Of a stretch of DNA of 64,000 bases, positions 42,627-51,411 are shown piece by piece. The notes under the pieces are model-generated. The model searched no databases. It was not told the origin of the DNA and worked only from the letters and a program-made list of their open reading frames with translations. How positions within the stretch are numbered: position 1 is the first letter of the stretch; each line of letters opens with the position of its first letter. The stretch is from Streptomyces sp. SID8374 (lineage in GTDB: Bacteria > Actinomycetota > Actinomycetes > Streptomycetales > Streptomycetaceae): NCBI RefSeq assembly GCF_009865135.1, contig NZ_WWGH01000002.1, positions 124,001 to 188,000 of the forward strand, in the 5' to 3' direction. Position numbers and translations under genes: made by a program.

Positions 42627-45600
42627 TCAGGAGCCGGTCCTTCTCGTCTCCCCCGGCAACAGCCGCCGCAGGCTCTCCGCCTCGGCCTCGGAGCCCAGGC
42701 TCCGGTACACATCCATCGCCCTCCTGCCGTACTCCTGGGCCACTTCCTCCCGCCCCAGGCCCAGCGCCGTACGGGTGAGCCCCGCCAGCGCCCGGGCGGC
42801 GGCGGGGCGGGAGCCGGTGCGTCCGGCCAGGTCGAGTGCCTGGCCGTAGGCCTCGAACGCCACCTCCAGGCGGTCCGCCGCACCGTGGACGTCGGCCACG
42901 CCGAGCAGGGCCCGGGTGCGCTCATAGGCGCTGTCGATGCTCCGCGCGACCTCCTCCGCCAGGGTGAAGTGGAGCAGCGCCTCACCGCCGTCACCGCTCT
43001 CGGCGTACGCGGACCCCATGCTGATCAGCGCGTTCGCCTCACCGAGCGCGTCGCCCCGGCCGCGATGGCTCTCCAGCGCCCGCCGGAAACCGGCCAGCGC
43101 ACGCGGGGTGTCGCCCATGGCCTGGTACACCGCACCCAAATTCATGTCCAGAATCGCCAGCTCCTGGGCTCCGCTGTGCAGTTGGGCCAGCACCCGCGAC
43201 CGCTCGAAGTGGTCGTGGGCGTGCTCTATGCGCCCCTGGAGGCGATGGATCTCGCCGATGTTGTTGAGCGCGCGGATCTGGCCCAGCAGATCCCCCGTCC
43301 CCTCGTACATGTGGAGCGTGAGGCGCGCCCGGCCGAGCGCCTCGTCGTAACGGCCCTCGTGGTGGAGCGCCGCCCCCTCCACGTTGAGGCACTCCGCCTC
43401 GCCGTGCAGATCGCCCCGCTGCCGGTAGAGGTCCAGCGCCCGCGCCACCATGCGCAGCGACGGGCCGGTGTGACCGGCGGCCAGGTGGGCGCGGCTCGCC
43501 TGCAACGAGGCGTCGGCGCACCCGGCCGGGTCGTCCAGGTCCTGGAAGAGGGTCAGCGCCTCGCCCGCACAGCTGAGCGCCTCCCCGTGCCCCGTCTGGG
43601 CCAGCGCGCCCGCCGCCTCCACCAGGGTCTGTGCCAGCAGTACCGGGTCGCCCCGCGAGCGCAGCGCCGCCACGGCCGCGCCGTACAGCTCGTTGGTGAC
43701 CGCCCAACTGCCCCAGATCCGGAGGGAAGGGGCAAGCGCGTGCGGGAAGAGTGCCGCGTGGTCCGGGTCCTCCGCTGCGGCCGTGCGGGCGGCGGCCAGC
43801 AGGTTGGCCCGCTCGGCCTCCAGCCAGGCCGCCGCCTCCTGCTCATCGCCGAACTCGGCTGCGTACGGCGAGAGCTGTCCGGGCTCCAGGGCCCTGCGGC
43901 GTGGATGGGTGAGGCGGTGGGCCCGGTGCGCGGAGGTGACGTAGTACCCGAGGAGCCTGCCGACCGCCTCGGCGCGAGCGCTCTCCGGCTCCTCGGCGGT
44001 GCACATGCGCAGGGCGAACGCCCGTGTGAGGTCGTGGAGTTGGTAGCGGCCGAGCGCCGGCTCCGCCAGCAGATGGCAGTCCAGCAGCTCCTCGATGCTG
44101 CGCCGCACGCCCTCCGCGCCGCCGGTCCCTCTCCCCGAGAGGGCGGCCGCGGCCGCCGCCGTGACGTCGGGCCCCGGGTGCAGCGCGAGCAGGCGCAGCA
44201 GCCGGCGCGTCCCGGGAGCCAGCTCGGCGTAGGAGAACCGGAACGCCGAGACGAACACCTCCTCGTCGAGTTCGCCCAATGGGTCGCCCGACTGCGCCAG
44301 GCGCTCCAGGAGGTGGCGCAGGTCCCAGATCTCCCGGTGCCGGAAGCGGCCCGCCAGCAGCGTCGTGGCCAGCGGATGGCGGCCGCAGGCGTCCACCAGC
44401 AGCGTCAGCGCGTCCGGATCACGGGAGGTGCGTGCGGTCCCCGCGATCCGGGTGAACAGGGCCGCCGCCTCCTGGGCGGGCAGCGCGTCCACGAGCAGGG
44501 AGGTGGCCCCGTCCAGCCCGGAGAGCCGGTTGCGGCTCGTCACGATGGCCAGGCACCCGGCCGAGCCGGGCAGCAGCGGGCGGACCTGGGCGGCGTCCCG
44601 CGCGTTGTCGAGGACCACCAGCACCCGGTTGCGCGCGGTCCACTCCCGCCACTTGGCGGCCCGCCCGTCGAGGGTCTCCGGCAACCTCCCGCCGGCTCCG
44701 GCCGCGTGCAGCAGGAGGGCCAGGGCCTCGGCCGGGTCGAAGGGCCGCCGCCCGCTGAACCCGTGCAGATCGACGTACAGCTGACCGCCCGGGTACGCGT
44801 CGGCCAGCCGGTGCGCGGCATGCACCGCCAGCGCGGTCTTGCCGATGCCGGGCATCCCGTGGAGCACGGCGAGCGGCAGCGCGTACCCGTCATCGGCGAG
44901 CCCGTCGCGCAGCAGCCTCAGCTCGCGGGTACGGCCGGTGAAGTCCCTGGTGTCGCGGGGGAGGTTGTTGCGGCCGGAGCCGGCGCGCGGGGGCTGCGCC
45001 GGGGGAGCGGGGGCGGTGGGCGCCGGGGCGTGGGGCTTCGGTGCGGTACGGGGAGTGACGGTCACGGCGGACGTCCGCGGCTGGGTGAGGCCCCGGTCCT
45101 GTTCCAGGATCCGCTGGTGCAGCGCCCGCAGATCGGGGCCCGGCTCCATGCCCAGCCCCTCGCGCAGCCGGGCGTGCGTCGTGCGGTAGAGCTCCAGCGC
45201 CTCGCTGTGCCTCCCACTGCGGTGGAGCGCCAGCATCAGCGAGCCGACCACCCCTTCCGCCAGCGGGCTCTCCGCCGCCAACTCGCGCAGCTCACCGATG
45301 AGATCGGCATGGCGCCCGAGCTCCAGCTCCAGCCGGATGCGTTCCTCCCGCACATGGCGGTACTCCTCGACCAGCCGTGCCCGTACCGAGGCCGCCCACT
45401 CACCGGAGCTCTCCGTCAGCGGCTCACCCCGCCACATGCTCTCGGCGGTCCGCAGCAGCCCGAGCGCCCAGTCCGTCCGGCCCTGCTCCGCCGACACGGC
45501 GGCCTCGGAGCGGAACCGCTGGAAGCGGACCAGGTCCAGGTCGTTGAGGTCGTTCATCCGGAGCCGGTACAGCCGGGGCTGGAGGAGGTCCACCCGTACA

Positions 45601-45839
45601 AGGGGGCCCACGGCGTCGAACAGATACCTGCGCAGCTTGGAGACGTACGACTGGAGCGTGGCCAGGCCCTTGGGGGGAGGCTCGTCGCCCCAGACCCGCT
45701 CCATCAGCGTGTCCGCGGCGACCGGCTCTCCGCGCGCGTGTACCAGAACCGCGAGCACGCAGCGCTGTTTCACCGAACCGAGCATGTGCTGCTGGTCCCC
45801 GTGCCATAGTTCCAGGGGTCCCAGAGCAAGAAGGTCCAT
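42627..45839 (-). CDS. Large SARP-family regulator with NB-ARC and TPR domains
   Basis: A 1070-residue AfsR-like regulator. Parts in order: winged-helix OmpR-type DNA-binding domain (about 1-95, KQRCVLAVLVHARGEPVAADTLMERVWG), BTAD (about 96-250), a linker, an NB-ARC ATPase (about 300-560) with P-loop GMPGIGKTAL near 328 and LVVLDNARDAAQVRPLLPG, and TPR repeats (about 720-1050; LGQIRALNNIGEIHRLQGR and similar). SARPs activate antibiotic or developmental genes by binding near -35 boxes. ATG at 45839 follows GGGGG and begins MDLLALGPLELW. It is divergent from the gene at 46115, a natural target candidate. Confidence 0.93.
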   Translation of the reverse strand: MDLLALGPLELWHGDQQHMLGSVKQRCVLAVLVHARGEPVAADTLMERVWGDEPPPKGLATLQSYVSKLRRYLFDAVGPLVRVDLLQPRLYRLRMNDLNDLDLVRFQRFRSEAAVSAEQGRTDWALGLLRTAESMWRGEPLTESSGEWAASVRARLVEEYRHVREERIRLELELGRHADLIGELRELAAESPLAEGVVGSLMLALHRSGRHSEALELYRTTHARLREGLGMEPGPDLRALHQRILEQDRGLTQPRTSAVTVTPRTAPKPHAPAPTAPAPPAQPPRAGSGRNNLPRDTRDFTGRTRELRLLRDGLADDGYALPLAVLHGMPGIGKTALAVHAAHRLADAYPGGQLYVDLHGFSGRRPFDPAEALALLLHAAGAGGRLPETLDGRAAKWREWTARNRVLVVLDNARDAAQVRPLLPGSAGCLAIVTSRNRLSGLDGATSLLVDALPAQEAAALFTRIAGTARTSRDPDALTLLVDACGRHPLATTLLAGRFRHREIWDLRHLLERLAQSGDPLGELDEEVFVSAFRFSYAELAPGTRRLLRLLALHPGPDVTAAAAAALSGRGTGGAEGVRRSIEELLDCHLLAEPALGRYQLHDLTRAFALRMCTAEEPESARAEAVGRLLGYYVTSAHRAHRLTHPRRRALEPGQLSPYAAEFGDEQEAAAWLEAERANLLAAARTAAAEDPDHAALFPHALAPSLRIWGSWAVTNELYGAAVAALRSRGDPVLLAQTLVEAAGALAQTGHGEALSCAGEALTLFQDLDDPAGCADASLQASRAHLAAGHTGPSLRMVARALDLYRQRGDLHGEAECLNVEGAALHHEGRYDEALGRARLTLHMYEGTGDLLGQIRALNNIGEIHRLQGRIEHAHDHFERSRVLAQLHSGAQELAILDMNLGAVYQAMGDTPRALAGFRRALESHRGRGDALGEANALISMGSAYAESGDGGEALLHFTLAEEVARSIDSAYERTRALLGVADVHGAADRLEVAFEAYGQALDLAGRTGSRPAAARALAGLTRTALGLGREEVAQEYGRRAMDVYRSLGSEAEAESLRRLLPGETRRTGS

Positions 45840-46114
45840 CTCGCCCCCCGATGGGTGCGCCACTTCCTGCCGCCGGCGGCAGCGTCCGCACGTGCGTGCG
45901 GAACAATCCACTGTTCCCTGAGCCATCCACCCGGACCAGAGCGCACGGGGGCGTGAGCGGGGCGCATGGAGCGGCGCGTTTCCCGCCGCAGTCGGAACGC
46001 AGGATTCCTGCAAGCCGCCCGTCCACGTCGGTGGGCAGATGCGCCCCGGGCCGCGATGAGCCGCGGCCCCCGCGGGCCTGCCGGTCCGCGGCGACGGAAA
46101 CGGGGACTGATCAG
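45840..46114. other. Divergent intergenic region, SARP / glycosyltransferase-like gene
   Basis: 275 bases with no convincing gene or operator that I can recognise. It should contain both promoters. Confidence 0.5.
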
Positions 46115-47365
46115 ATGAGCCTGACCGTGCCGGAAACACACCGGCCCCTTGTACCGGTGAGACTGGACGTCGACCGCTGGGCCACCCGGCGGACCCGCAG
46201 GAAGGTCCTGGCCGTGGTGCACACCGTCACCGCGGGGCAGCGGCTGCTCGAAGCCGTACGGCTGCTGGAGGGCGACGCCCGCGTCCAGGTGTTCTTCACC
46301 CAGGCCCCCGACGTGTTCAGCCACGGGGTCGACCCCTTCCTCCAGCGGCTGGGCGGTCTTGTCCTGCCCTGGCACCAGGCGGTGCAGATGCCCTTCGACC
46401 TGGCGCTGGCGGCGGCCCACGGCGGACTGCAGGAGTTACACGCCCCGGTGATCGTGCTGCCGCACGGTGCCGGGCACAACAAACTGGTCCCCGCCGGGCA
46501 GCGCGGCCGCCGGGTCGCCGGACACGTGGTCTACGGCCTCAACCGGCAGTGGCTGATCCAGGACGGCCGGGTGGTGCCCGAATCCATCGTGCTCGCCCAC
46601 CACGAGGAGCTGACCCGCCTGGGCCGCGAATGCCCCGAGGCGCTGCCCGCCGCCGAGGTGGTCGGCGACCCCTGCTTCGACCGGATCTCGGTGAGCCTGC
46701 CGCAACGGGCCCTGTACCGCGCCGCCCTGGGGGTCGGCGCCCGGCAGCGGCTGGTGCTGGCCTGCTCCACCTGGGGGCCGGGCTCCCTCCTCGGACAGCG
46801 GTGGGAGCTGCTGGAACGGCTGGTCGACGAGCTGCCCCGGGAGGAGTACCGGGTCGCGCTCCTGCTCCACCCGCACGTCTGGAACGCCCACGGCGAATGG
46901 CAGATCCGCAGCTGGCTCGCCGACCTCGGGCGCGCCGGCCTCCTGGTGGTCAGTCAGTACGCCGACTGGGTCGGGGCGCTGGTCGCCGCCGACCACATCG
47001 TGGGGGACCACGGATCCGTCTCGCTCTACGGGGCGATGACCGGCGTCCCGGTCCTCATGGGCACCGTCCCGGAGGCCGGCCTGGACCCCGGCTCACCCGC
47101 CGCCGAACTGGCCTCCATCGCCCCGCGCCTGCACCCCGACCGCCCCCTGGACCGCCAGCTCACCCGCGCCGCCGCGGCCTACCGCACGGAGCGGTACGAG
47201 CAGGTGGCGGCCCGGATCACCTCGGAGCCGGGGCGGTTCGCCACCCGGATGCGCGCCCTGATCTACCGCAAGCTCCACCTGCGCGCCCCCGCCGTGCGGC
47301 CGCGCACGGACCACGCGCCGCTCCCGGTGACGGTGCGCCACGACGAACGGGGACCCGCCCGATGA
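46115..47365 (+). CDS. CDP-glycerol glycerophosphotransferase-like protein with a TTA codon
   Basis: A 416-residue protein. Its C-terminal half (YRVALLLHPHVWNAHG, VSQYADWVGALVAADHIVGDHGSVSLYGAMTGVPVLMG) resembles the donor-binding part of CDP-glycerol glycerophosphotransferases and related glycosyltransferases that build teichoic-acid-like polymers; the N-terminal half is less clear. Codon 108 (46436-46438) is TTA, so translation probably depends on the bldA tRNA, limiting it to later growth. ATG at 46115 follows GGGGA. It overlaps the next gene as ATGA and is divergent from the SARP regulator. The assignment is tentative. Confidence 0.65.
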   Translation: MSLTVPETHRPLVPVRLDVDRWATRRTRRKVLAVVHTVTAGQRLLEAVRLLEGDARVQVFFTQAPDVFSHGVDPFLQRLGGLVLPWHQAVQMPFDLALAAAHGGLQELHAPVIVLPHGAGHNKLVPAGQRGRRVAGHVVYGLNRQWLIQDGRVVPESIVLAHHEELTRLGRECPEALPAAEVVGDPCFDRISVSLPQRALYRAALGVGARQRLVLACSTWGPGSLLGQRWELLERLVDELPREEYRVALLLHPHVWNAHGEWQIRSWLADLGRAGLLVVSQYADWVGALVAADHIVGDHGSVSLYGAMTGVPVLMGTVPEAGLDPGSPAAELASIAPRLHPDRPLDRQLTRAAAAYRTERYEQVAARITSEPGRFATRMRALIYRKLHLRAPAVRPRTDHAPLPVTVRHDERGPAR

Positions 47366-47988
47366 CCACGCCGACCGTACGGCTGACCGAGGACGTCCCC
47401 CAGCGCGGCGTCCGCCGCACCGGGGCCACCCTGCTCCACCCGGACCGGGGCCTGCGGGTGATCGACGAGCACCTGCGCGTACGGCTCTCGGCACCGCACC
47501 CGATGCCGCTGCTGGCGGATGTGCTGGTGGCGGAGTTCCCGTCGGTGGGGCTCCCGCCGCACGAGGACCCCGTTCGGTACGCGGCCGAACTCGCCGACTG
47601 CCATCCCGGTGCCCTGGTGGTGGCCGTGTACCGGGGCCCGCGTTGCTGGCTGCGGCTCGGCGGCCGGGCCCGGGCGCTGGTCCGGGAGCCGGAGTGGCCG
47701 ACGCACCCCTGGGCGGTCTGGGCCTCGGTCGCCCATGTCTGGCTGGTGGCCGGACTGGACCCGGACGCGCTGGACCCGGCCCCCGTACGGATCGTGAGGA
47801 CCGTACGAGGCTACGCGCCGGCCTCGCCCCGGCCGTCCTCGGAGGCGGCCGTTCCCGAGGGCTCGGGACCCGGTGCAGGAGCCTCCGCCCCGGCCGGTTC
47901 CAGGGCCCCGAGCCGGGCCCGCGCCTCCTCCGCGTCGGCCGAGCGTGACCGGCCGACGGAGGAGTACAGGGACAGCGCCTCCCGGTAG
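47362..47988 (+). CDS. Protein of unknown function overlapping an opposing gene
   Basis: A 208-residue frame that starts by a four-base overlap with the upstream gene. The first 150 residues look like a real soluble domain (LLADVLVAEFPSVGLPP, YAAELADCHPGALVVAVYRG, AVWASVAHVWLVAGLDPDALDP). The last about 55 residues (from PASPRPSSEAAVPEG on) are rich in Ala/Pro/Ser/Arg and lie antisense to the coding end of the NLR-like gene, so the natural stop may have been lost. I do not recognise the family. Confidence 0.6.
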   Translation: MTTPTVRLTEDVPQRGVRRTGATLLHPDRGLRVIDEHLRVRLSAPHPMPLLADVLVAEFPSVGLPPHEDPVRYAAELADCHPGALVVAVYRGPRCWLRLGGRARALVREPEWPTHPWAVWASVAHVWLVAGLDPDALDPAPVRIVRTVRGYAPASPRPSSEAAVPEGSGPGAGASAPAGSRAPSRARASSASAERDRPTEEYRDSASR

Positions 47989-50051
47989 AGCTGCCGGGCC
48001 TGATGGGGCTGCCCGCGCCGCTCGGAGAGCTGGGCCAGACCTCCGAGTACGCGGGCCGCCTCGAACCCGGCGGCCTGGGCCCGTAACGCGGACAGCGCCG
48101 CCGACAGCTCCGCCTCCGCCCGGTCGAGTCTGCCGAGCCCCATGCAGGCCCGCCCGGCCAGCCCGGCGGCCCGTGCCGCGTTGTACGGGTCGCCGGCCGC
48201 TTCCAAGGTCAGGCGGGCGGCTTCGGCGTCGACGGCGGCGTCCCCGTACCGCCCCTGGGAGAAGGCGACATCGGCCAGATTGAACCGGGCCAGCGCACCG
48301 GCCCGGAGATCGCCGCAGGCGGGCAGTTCACCGGCCGCGCGGGCGAACAGCTCCGCCGCGCGGTCCGGCTGCCCGAGCCGCTGATGGGCCAGCCCCCGGT
48401 AGTTCAGCGTCCGGGCATGCCCGAGAGCGTCCCCGCGCCGCTGGAAGGAGGCCGCGGCCCGCTCGAACATCGCCAGCGCCTCGGCGTGGGCGCCCGTGGC
48501 GAGCTTCCCCAGGGCCCCGGAGGTCAGCATCCGGCAGACGGCCTCCTCGTTCCCCGCCTCCTCGGCGGCCGACAGCCCCTCCTGGTGCGCCTCGTGCCAC
48601 TCCCGGTACAGCTTGCGGCGCGGGAACAGCGGCCACATCGCGTCGGTGAGCTGCCAGGCGAGCTCGGGGGCACCCATGGGACGGGCGAGGCGGACCACCG
48701 CCATCAGGTTGGGCAGCTCCCGCTCCAGCCAGCCCAGCGCGGCCTCCGCCGCGCGCTGCCCGCCGCCGTCACCGAAGTCCTCCTCCACGATGTCCACGGC
48801 TTCCGACTCGAACTCCCGCTCCAGCGAAGGGCGTCCGGGCTCGATGACCTCCTCGGCCCGACCGGCGTTGGCGAGATAGTGGTGGCCGATGCGGAGCAGT
48901 GCGGCGGCCCGCTCCTCGCCGCTCTCGTCCTGCGCGGCCCGCGCGGCGGCGTGCAGCCGCACCAGATCGTGGAACCGGTAGCGCTCACCGCCCGAGGCCT
49001 CGGCGACATCGACGAGCAGATTGGCGTCGTACAGCGCGTCGAGTGCGTCGACGGCCTCCTCACCCAGGAGCGCCCGCGCCACCGGCCCGCCGAACTCCCG
49101 CCCCGGGTGGAGTCCCAGCAGCCGGTAGAGGCGGGCGGCGGAGGGCGGCAGCCCCTGGTACGAGAGGTCCAGCGCCGCCCGTACGTCATGGTCGCCCTCT
49201 ATGGCCAGCGCCTCCAGCCGCTCGTGCTCCTCGGACAGGGCCCGCACCATCGCGGTGATGCCCTGCCGGGGCCGGGCCGCCAGCCGCGCCCCCGCGATCC
49301 GCACCGCGAGCGGCAGCCCCGCACAGAGCAGCACCAGGGCCCGCGCCTCCTCGGGCTGGGCGGCGACCCGGCCGTCGGCGAGCGTCGAATCCAGCAACTC
49401 GACCGCCGCCTCGGGGGAGAGGGGATCGAGATGGAGCACATGGCCCCCGTCGAGGCTCAGCCCCGGCATGCGCCGACGGCTGGTCACGGCCGTCACACAC
49501 CGTCCGGCCGGCAACAGGGGCCGCACCTGGGCGGCGGTCGCCGCGTCGTCCAGCAGCACCACCAGCCGCCGGTCGGCGGTCAACGACCGGTAGAGCGCGA
49601 CCCGTTCACCCAGCGCCGGAGGCACCTGACCGCTCGGCACCCCCAGCGCCCGCAGGAACCGCCCCACCACCTCACCGGGGTCGACGGGCCCGTCCGGCGC
49701 CTGGGCGCCCAGATCGGCGTACAGCTGACCACCGGGAAACTCCGCCCGCAACGTGTGCAGCCAGGCCACCGCCACCGCGGTCTTCCCCACCCCACCGAGC
49801 CCGCTCACCGCCGCCAGCGTGGGATGCCCGTCCTCCGTGGCCCGGCACCGGTGCAGCTCCAGCGTGCGCAACTCGCGCGTACGGTCGGTGATCCGCACCG
49901 AGGGCGGTAACTGCCAGGGCGCCGGCACCTCTTCCCGCGCCGAGCCCTCGCCCCCGGACACATGGATGCCCCCGTACACGTTCCCCGCCTGCACCGCGAA
50001 ACCGTGCACCGTACCGCTCAGCTCGTTGTTGCTGTGCTCGTGCCCCCGCAT
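47811..50051 (-). CDS. STAND/NLR-like NB-ARC-TPR protein with amyloid-motif-like N-terminus
   Basis: A 746-residue signal-transduction ATPase. The first 33 residues lack a DNA-binding domain and instead hold SGTVHGFAVQAGNVYGG, which resembles the short amyloid signalling motifs (RHIM-like, V-Q-x-G-N core) found at the N-termini of bacterial NLR proteins. The NB-ARC follows with P-loop GLGGVGKTAV at 83-92, VVLLDDAATAAQVRPLLPAG and ARVYR-type winged-helix sequence, then TPR repeats (about 480-720; ARTLNYRGLAHQRLGQPDRA). Two TTA codons (48 and 656) imply bldA control. ATG 50051 has GGAGGGGG upstream. It may sense phage or cell state and signal through amyloid templating; no partner with the same motif was seen in the window. 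Its 3' end overlaps the opposing gene by 178 bases. Confidence 0.8.
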   Translation of the reverse strand: MRGHEHSNNELSGTVHGFAVQAGNVYGGIHVSGGEGSAREEVPAPWQLPPSVRITDRTRELRTLELHRCRATEDGHPTLAAVSGLGGVGKTAVAVAWLHTLRAEFPGGQLYADLGAQAPDGPVDPGEVVGRFLRALGVPSGQVPPALGERVALYRSLTADRRLVVLLDDAATAAQVRPLLPAGRCVTAVTSRRRMPGLSLDGGHVLHLDPLSPEAAVELLDSTLADGRVAAQPEEARALVLLCAGLPLAVRIAGARLAARPRQGITAMVRALSEEHERLEALAIEGDHDVRAALDLSYQGLPPSAARLYRLLGLHPGREFGGPVARALLGEEAVDALDALYDANLLVDVAEASGGERYRFHDLVRLHAAARAAQDESGEERAAALLRIGHHYLANAGRAEEVIEPGRPSLEREFESEAVDIVEEDFGDGGGQRAAEAALGWLERELPNLMAVVRLARPMGAPELAWQLTDAMWPLFPRRKLYREWHEAHQEGLSAAEEAGNEEAVCRMLTSGALGKLATGAHAEALAMFERAAASFQRRGDALGHARTLNYRGLAHQRLGQPDRAAELFARAAGELPACGDLRAGALARFNLADVAFSQGRYGDAAVDAEAARLTLEAAGDPYNAARAAGLAGRACMGLGRLDRAEAELSAALSALRAQAAGFEAARVLGGLAQLSERRGQPHQARQLYREALSLYSSVGRSRSADAEEARARLGALEPAGAEAPAPGPEPSGTAASEDGRGEAGA

Positions 50052-50154
50052 GCGTCCCCCTCCGGACAGCCGAGTACCAGCTTCTGCAGACATCCTTTCC
50101 GTACAGATCCGTACAGACACTCGATCACCCCGGGCCTGCGGGGGCCGACTGCGG

Positions 50155-50230
50155 CCGGTGGCCTGAATAATCCACCGGGGAAGCGCGTATTGGCATATGC
50201 CAAGAGCATGTGTCACCCCAACGGGTGACA
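50155..50230. promoter_or_regulatory. Three consecutive palindromes upstream of the NLR-like gene
   Basis: CCGGTGG-N10-CCACCGG (50155-50178), the perfect 14-mer TTGGCATATGCCAA (50190-50203) and TGTCACCC-CAAC-GGGTGACA (50211-50230) lie 104-180 bases upstream of the start of the minus-strand gene. In addition CCGTACAGA is repeated near 50099-50118. The central palindrome is a strong operator candidate; the third could instead end transcription of the WXG gene. Confidence 0.5.
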
Positions 50231-50409
50231 GTCCGAGCGCTTGAGGAGGCGAGACACGAAGGGGCTGAGGCCGCCGGTCGGTCCAGGTGGCATGCCCTCC
50301 GCCCGGGTCCGGCGTCCGCGTCCGTACGCCGATCAAGGTCTGGACGTGTGGGCTGAGAGCATCGTGGCCCTACGGCTATCTCGCACCGGCACCGCTCACC
50401 TGCCGGAAG
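50231..50409. other. Intergenic region, nothing recognised
   Basis: Together with 50052-50230 this makes a 358-base gap. Apart from the palindromes no gene or repeat is evident. Confidence 0.5.
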
Positions 50410-50808
50410 TCAGAGATCTTCCAGGCGACTACGGGGAGCCGGCGGGTTGGTGGCAGCCGTCGGCGTGGAGAGGGCGTCGGCTGCTGCCTCGATGTCGGCG
50501 TCGACTTGGATTCTGCGGAATTGTTCGAGAGTTTCGAGTTCTTGCTTGGTGAAGCCGTCCTCGCTGAGCCGGACACCCAGGGCGAGCAGCTGCATGGACT
50601 GCTGGATGCGAACGGCGTCAAGCGCGGCATCACGATGCAGAGCCCGGTAGGCCTTGGCGGTGGGGCCACGCCAACCGGCCTCGATGCTGTCGACGACCTC
50701 GTCCATGCGCTTGACCTGTGCGCCGAGATACTCCTGCATGTCATCCAGATCGTCGGCGAGCTTCTTCAACTCCGATGATGTGTAAGCGAGTTTTGGCTCC
50801 GTGCTCAT
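50410..50808 (-). CDS. WXG100-like protein
   Basis: A 132-residue helical protein of ESAT-6/WXG100 type: two long helices around a WRG turn (SIEAGWRGPTAKAYRALHRD). WXG100 proteins are exported by type VII (ESX) systems or act as partners for toxins. The C-terminal extension (SRLEDL, Pro/Ala-rich before it) is longer than usual. ATG at 50808 has AGGAGG 5 bases upstream. It is divergent from the second WXG gene and toxin operon. Confidence 0.78.
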   Translation of the reverse strand: MSTEPKLAYTSSELKKLADDLDDMQEYLGAQVKRMDEVVDSIEAGWRGPTAKAYRALHRDAALDAVRIQQSMQLLALGVRLSEDGFTKQELETLEQFRRIQVDADIEAAADALSTPTAATNPPAPRSRLEDL

Positions 50809-51105
50809 GCCGCCCTCCTTCTTCCGAGCTTGTTCAGTGATAGCGGCCAACAGTACGAGGTTGATTACGGCCCCACCCACCGACAGATCGGCCCATCGTG
50901 CTGGCTGTTGTTAAAGTGAGCATCCAAGCGTAAGCACGCGGACAACCATCACCGATGGCTGGGCCCGGGATGCGAATGCCGTTCCGGATACCCAGGTGGT
51001 CGACCGGTTGCCATGCCGTCAAGGCATATGGATCGCAGGCCACTTCGGATGTCGGTCAGCCGATGGGCCGCATTCTGGACATCTGAACCACGGGGGATCA
51101 GCGCC
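50809..51105. other. Divergent promoter region of the toxin island
   Basis: 297 bases, noticeably less GC-rich than the rest of the window. No clear gene; it must carry promoters for the two divergent WXG-like genes. Confidence 0.5.
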
Positions 51106-51411
51106 ATGCCGGACGAAGATCGGATCACCGTCGATTTCGTCACCCTGCATCGTCTTTCGGGTGATCTGGAGGCCATTCTCCGTGCCCTCAACAAGAAGCT
51201 GGACACGTTGTACGAGCGGGCCACCCATGCCGTGCTGAGCTGGGACGGTGAGGCGCGCGAGGTATTCATCGACGAGCTGGACAAGTGGAGCCACTCGGCC
51301 GACGACCTCAAGGCCACTCAGGCCTGGCTCCACGAGGTCGTGGTGAAAGGACACCTCAACTACGCGACAGCCAACAGGTCCGTACTCGAAGGCTGGGGCG
51401 GCGGCGCCTGA
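51106..51411 (+). CDS. WXG100-family protein, toxin partner
   Basis: A 101-residue two-helix protein with a WDG turn (VLSWDGEAREVF) in the middle, the WXG100 fold. Small WXG proteins encoded directly before long toxins usually pair with the toxin N-terminus for type VII secretion. ATG at 51106 follows GGGGGA; the stop overlaps the toxin start as TGATG, so the two are coupled. Confidence 0.85.
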   Translation: MPDEDRITVDFVTLHRLSGDLEAILRALNKKLDTLYERATHAVLSWDGEAREVFIDELDKWSHSADDLKATQAWLHEVVVKGHLNYATANRSVLEGWGGGA

